The notes under the pieces: generated by a model | The model's database searches: none | What the model saw: only the letters and a program-made list of their open reading frames with translations | What the model was told of the DNA's origin: nothing | Part shown: piece after piece, positions 60,686 through 64,000 of the stretch | Position numbering within the stretch: position 1 is the stretch's first letter | How the letters are laid out: each line of letters begins with the position of its first letter | NCBI RefSeq assembly: GCF_014651995.1 | Contig: NZ_BMXY01000002.1 | Span: 1-64,000 of the forward strand | Source: Cognatilysobacter xinjiangensis | GTDB taxonomy: Bacteria > Pseudomonadota > Gammaproteobacteria > Xanthomonadales > Xanthomonadaceae | DNA length: 64,000 nucleotides | Reading direction: 5' to 3' | Program-made: the position numbers and the translations under genes

Positions 60686-63304
60686 TCAGGCCGCGTCGCG
60701 GTTGCCTTCGAGGAAGTCGTTGGCGAAGCGCTGCAGCACGCCGCCGGCCTCGTAGATGGACACTTCCTCGGCGGTATCGAGGCGGCAGGTCACCGGCACT
60801 TCGAGCGTGTTGCCGTCCTTGCGGTGGATCACCAGCGTGAGCGTCGCGCGCGGGGTGCGGCCGCCGATGACGTCGAAGGTCTCGGTGCCGTCGATGCCCA
60901 GCGTGAGGCGGCTGGTGCCGGCCTGGAACTCCAGCGGCAGCACGCCCATGCCGATCAGGTTGGTGCGGTGGATGCGCTCGAAGCCCTCGGCGACGATCGC
61001 CTCCACGCCGGCGAGCCGCACGCCCTTGGCCGCCCAGTCGCGCGAGCTGCCCTGGCCGTAGTCGGCGCCGGCGATGATGATCAGCGGCTGGCGGCGCTGC
61101 ATGTAGGTCTCGATCGCTTCCCACATGCGCGTGACCGTGCCCTCCGGCTCGATGCGCGCGAGCGAACCCTGCTTCACCGTGCCGTCCTCGTTGCGCACCA
61201 TCTCGTTGAGCAGCTTCGGGTTCGCGAACGTCGCGCGCTGCGCGGTGAGGTGGTCGCCGCGATGCGTGGCGTAGGAATTGAAGTCTTCCTCAGGCACGCC
61301 CATCTTCGCGAGGTATTCGCCCGCGGCGGAGTTGGCGAGGATCGCGTTCGACGGCGAGAGATGGTCGGTGGTGATGTTGTCGCCGAGCACCGCGAGCGGA
61401 CGCATGCCGCTGAGCGTGCGCTCGCCGGCCAGCGCGCCTTCCCAGTACGGCGGGCGGCGGATGTAGGTCGACATCGGGCGCCAGTCGTACAGCGGACTGA
61501 CCGGCGCGGTGTTCTCCACGCGCACGTTGAACATCGGGCCGTAGACGCGACGGAACTGCTCGGGCTTCACATGCTCGCGCACGATCGCGTCGATTTCCTC
61601 GTCGGAGGGCCACAGGTCCTTGAGCGTGAGCTCACGGCCCTGCGCGTCGATGCCCAGCACGTCCTTCTCGATGTCGAAGCGGATCGTGCCGGCGAGCGCG
61701 TAGGCGACCACCAGCGGTGGCGATGCGAGGAAGGCCTGCTTCGCGTACGGATGGATGCGGCCGTCGAAATTGCGGTTGCCGCTGAGCACGGCGACGGCGT
61801 AGAGGTCGCGGTCGACGATCTCCTGCTGGATCGCCGGATCGAGCGCGCCGCTCATGCCGTTGCAGGTGGTGCAGGCGAAGCCGACGATGCCGAAGCCGAG
61901 TGCTTCAAGGTGCGGCAGCAGCCCGGATTCCTGCAGGTACAGCTCGACCGCCTTCGAACCCGGCGCGAGCGAGGTCTTGACCCACCGCTTGCGCACGAGG
62001 CCCAGCTCGTTGGCCTTCTTCGCGAGCAGGCCGGCGGCGATGACGTTGCGCGGGTTCGAGGTGTTCGTGCAGCTGGTGATCGCGGCGATGATCACCGCGC
62101 CGTCGGGCATCAGGCCCTGCGCTTCCTGAGCGCGCGCGGCGTCGAGGTTCTGCGCGATGCCGCGCTCGGCCAGCGCGCTGGTCGGCAGGCGGCGATGCGG
62201 GTTGGACGGGCCGGCCATGTTGCGCGTCACCGTCGACAGGTCGAACGTGAGCGTGCGCTCGTACTCGGCGTCGACCAGCGCATCGGCCCACAGGCCCGCG
62301 GCCTTCGCATACGTCTCGACCAGCGCGACCTGCTGCTCCTCGCGGCCGGTCAGGCGCAGGTAGTCGAGCGTGTTCTCGTCGATGAAGAACATCGCCGCGG
62401 TCGCGCCGTATTCGGGCGCCATGTTGGAAATTGTCGCGCGGTCGCCGAGGGTCAGCGCGCGTGCGCCTTCGCCGCGGAATTCGAGGTACGCGCCCACCAC
62501 CTTCGACTGGCGCAGGAACTCGGTCAGCGCAAGCACCATGTCGGTGGCGGTGATGCCCGGCTGCGGGCGGCCGGTGAGCTCGACGCCGACGATCTCCGGC
62601 AGGCGCATCCACGACGCGCGGCCGAGCATCACGCTCTCGGCCTCCAGGCCGCCGACGCCGACGGCGATCACGCCCAGCGCATCGACGTGCGGCGTATGCG
62701 AATCGGTACCGACGCAGGTATCCGGGAACGCCACGCCGTCCTTGACGTAGATCACCGGCGACATCTTCTCCAGGTTGATCTGGTGCATGATCCCGTTGCC
62801 CGGCGGGATCACGTCGACGTTCTTGAACGCGTGCTTGGTCCACTCGATGAAGTGGAAGCGGTCTTCGTTGCGGCGCTCCTCGATCGCGCGGTTCTTCGCG
62901 AATGCGTCGGGATCGAAACCGCCGCATTCGACGGCGAGCGAGTGGTCGACGATCAGCTGCGTCGGCACGACGGGATTGATCTGCGCCGGGTCGCCGCCGC
63001 GTTCGGCGATCGCGTCGCGCAGGCCGGCGAGGTCGACGAGCGCGGTCTGGCCGAGGATGTCGTGGCAGACCACGCGCGCCGGGAACCACGGGAAGTCGAG
63101 GTCGCGGCGGCGCTCGATCAGCTGCTCCAGATAGGCCGACAGCATCGACGGATCGGCGCGTCGCACCAGGTTCTCGGCGTGAACGCGCGAGGTGTAGGGC
63201 AGCGTGGCCCAGGCACCCGGCCTGATCGCGTCGACGGCTTCGCGGGCGTCGAACCAGTGGAGCGGGGTGCCGGGAAGCGGCTTGCGGAAGGCGGTGTTCG
63301 TCAT
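60686..63304 (-). CDS. acnD: Fe/S-dependent 2-methylisocitrate dehydratase
   Basis: An 872-residue aconitase-family [4Fe-4S] enzyme of the methylcitrate cycle. ASCTNTSNPRN-like TSCTNTSNPRNVIAAG and the Cys pair in FACTTCNGMSG hold the cluster; VVPTQLIVDHSL and GTDSHTPHVDAL lie in the N-terminal half and RGDHLT and GADYGQGSSRDWAAKG in the swivelling C-terminal domain. The directly following prpF identifies it as AcnD rather than aconitase A. prpB and prpC are not adjacent in this window, so the pathway is split. The ATG at 63304 is preferred to a longer frame. Confidence 0.94.
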   Translation of the reverse strand: MTNTAFRKPLPGTPLHWFDAREAVDAIRPGAWATLPYTSRVHAENLVRRADPSMLSAYLEQLIERRRDLDFPWFPARVVCHDILGQTALVDLAGLRDAIAERGGDPAQINPVVPTQLIVDHSLAVECGGFDPDAFAKNRAIEERRNEDRFHFIEWTKHAFKNVDVIPPGNGIMHQINLEKMSPVIYVKDGVAFPDTCVGTDSHTPHVDALGVIAVGVGGLEAESVMLGRASWMRLPEIVGVELTGRPQPGITATDMVLALTEFLRQSKVVGAYLEFRGEGARALTLGDRATISNMAPEYGATAAMFFIDENTLDYLRLTGREEQQVALVETYAKAAGLWADALVDAEYERTLTFDLSTVTRNMAGPSNPHRRLPTSALAERGIAQNLDAARAQEAQGLMPDGAVIIAAITSCTNTSNPRNVIAAGLLAKKANELGLVRKRWVKTSLAPGSKAVELYLQESGLLPHLEALGFGIVGFACTTCNGMSGALDPAIQQEIVDRDLYAVAVLSGNRNFDGRIHPYAKQAFLASPPLVVAYALAGTIRFDIEKDVLGIDAQGRELTLKDLWPSDEEIDAIVREHVKPEQFRRVYGPMFNVRVENTAPVSPLYDWRPMSTYIRRPPYWEGALAGERTLSGMRPLAVLGDNITTDHLSPSNAILANSAAGEYLAKMGVPEEDFNSYATHRGDHLTAQRATFANPKLLNEMVRNEDGTVKQGSLARIEPEGTVTRMWEAIETYMQRRQPLIIIAGADYGQGSSRDWAAKGVRLAGVEAIVAEGFERIHRTNLIGMGVLPLEFQAGTSRLTLGIDGTETFDVIGGRTPRATLTLVIHRKDGNTLEVPVTCRLDTAEEVSIYEAGGVLQRFANDFLEGNRDAA

Positions 63305-63568
63305 TCGGGGATCGACCGGCTGTCGGTGGGCGAACCGCCGCCCGGCGCTGCGCCGTGAGGCGGCCGGGCGGGACGGGAAAGGGTGCCGGGAGCCCGGCGT
63401 GCGGCAATTATCCCGCAGATCGCACCGACGACGCCGAATGTCCGGCAAGCGGGCTCGACCATGGCGTCGCGATCGGCCCGGCGCGAAGGTGGCGCAACGC
63501 ACGGTTCACCGGGCTCCAACACACCCGGGGCTAGCGTCGCAGTCGGGTTCCGTGACGGATCGCATGAC

Positions 63569-63673
63569 ATGGCGCACATCGGCATCGGCAGCCGCAAGTC
63601 GCACTACCTGTGGATCGTCCTCGGCGCGGCGGTGCTCATCGCTGTCGCCTACCTCTGGGCCACGGTGTTCTGA
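63569..63673 (+). CDS. small single-pass membrane protein
   Basis: A 34-residue ORF: a polar N-terminus with His and Lys, then one hydrophobic helix (WIVLGAAVLIAVAYLWATVF) at the C-terminus. The composition is protein-like, and it lies between acnD and a ZIP transporter gene on the other strand. In-frame upstream extensions look non-coding. No recognised family; could be noise. Confidence 0.4.
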   Translation: MAHIGIGSRKSHYLWIVLGAAVLIAVAYLWATVF

Positions 63674-63682
63674 CCCGCGCGG

Positions 63683-64000
63683 TCAGGCGTACTTGCTCAG
63701 CGCGAACGCGGCGAGGAAACCGGCCACGGTGACGAGGCCGGCGAAGTCGTGCGCGATCTCGAAGGCCTCGGGGATCATCGTGTCCGCGAGCATGGCCAGT
63801 ATGGCGCCCGCCGCGACCGCGGTGGTGGCCGCGACGACGTCCGGCGAGCGGCCATCGAACAGCGTGTAGCCGGCGATGGAGGCCAGGCCCGACATCAGCG
63901 CGATCGCGCCCCACACCCCGAACACGTAGCCGGCGCCGCGGCCCGCGCGCCGCATGCCCGACGCGCTCGACAGCCCTTCCGGCAGGTTCGACAGGAAGAT
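63683..64000 (-). CDS. ZIP family metal permease, C-terminal part (runs off the window)
   Basis: The visible C-terminal 105 or so residues include SNLPEGLSSASGM, the metal-site helix of ZIP/GufA-type zinc transporters, followed by membrane segments (VFGVWGAIALMSGLASIAG, AGAILAMLADTMIPEAFEIA, TVAGFLAAFAL). The EAFEIAH stretch with Glu and His fits the second metal-binding helix. The N-terminus lies beyond 64000. Zinc or iron transport is expected for the family. Confidence 0.82.
   Translation of the reverse strand: MFLSNLPEGLSSASGMRRAGRGAGYVFGVWGAIALMSGLASIAGYTLFDGRSPDVVAATTAVAAGAILAMLADTMIPEAFEIAHDFAGLVTVAGFLAAFALSKYA

Noticed and set aside
60623-63358. 911-codon open frame antisense to acnD
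   Set aside because: Shadow ORF of a clear aconitase-family gene; no motif or start context.

Overview
The window is a chromosome segment from a very GC-rich gammaproteobacterium, most likely of the Lysobacteraceae/Xanthomonadaceae (Lysobacter/Luteimonas-like). The main reason is two proteins with a C-terminal domain that looks like XVIPCD, the export signal of the antibacterial Xanthomonadales type IV secretion system (X-T4SS). GC-rich codon use and the 2-methylcitrate AcnD/PrpF pair also fit. The species cannot be named from this sequence.

Layout. 1-13.0 kb is core: a polysaccharide deacetylase; an aminotransferase/SGNH hydrolase/methyltransferase operon; rsgA with a QEGLA-motif metallopeptidase-like gene; maeB with a glycosyltransferase; a second glycosyltransferase; and aceE closed by a strong terminator. 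13.1-21.2 kb is a type I restriction-modification operon in the unusual order hsdR-hsdS-rhuM-ATPase-hsdM. The ATPase has the build of a PrrC/RloC-type anticodon nuclease: an ABC-type NTPase followed by R-x3-E and R-x6-H motifs. 21.2-21.85 kb is two blocks of a degenerate 21-bp palindrome-rich tandem repeat. 21.85-31.1 kb is an effector/immunity island: two lipoprotein + XVIPCD effector pairs, one lipoprotein followed by a 47-codon remnant in the effector position, a NYN-nuclease-like gene and its broken copy, and a 3' gene fragment duplicated with its terminator. No T4SS structural gene lies in the window.

31.2-64 kb returns to core and lineage-specific genes: two membrane proteins, a BCCT transporter, a lone GspG-like pseudopilin joined to a GGDEF-EAL protein, a DsbA-family oxidoreductase, a stand-alone EVE/PUA-like protein, an ECF sigma factor with a membrane partner, a peptidase-like hydrolase, a luciferase-like oxidoreductase, a DUF5671 protein, a GGDEF protein, an acetyl-CoA hydrolase/transferase, a HipA-like kinase with DUF3037, AcpH, an MFS exporter, YaeQ, a PAS-GGDEF-EAL protein, small lipoproteins, a J-domain protein, prpF-acnD and a truncated ZIP permease.

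How the genes fit together. MaeB, AceE, the CoA-transferase and AcnD/PrpF are central carbon and propionate metabolism. Three c-di-GMP proteins with intact GGDEF/GGEEF and I-sites suggest strong second-messenger control. The 13-31 kb accessory stretch combines defence against foreign DNA with weapons against competing bacteria, and its partial duplications suggest cassettes gained by recombination.
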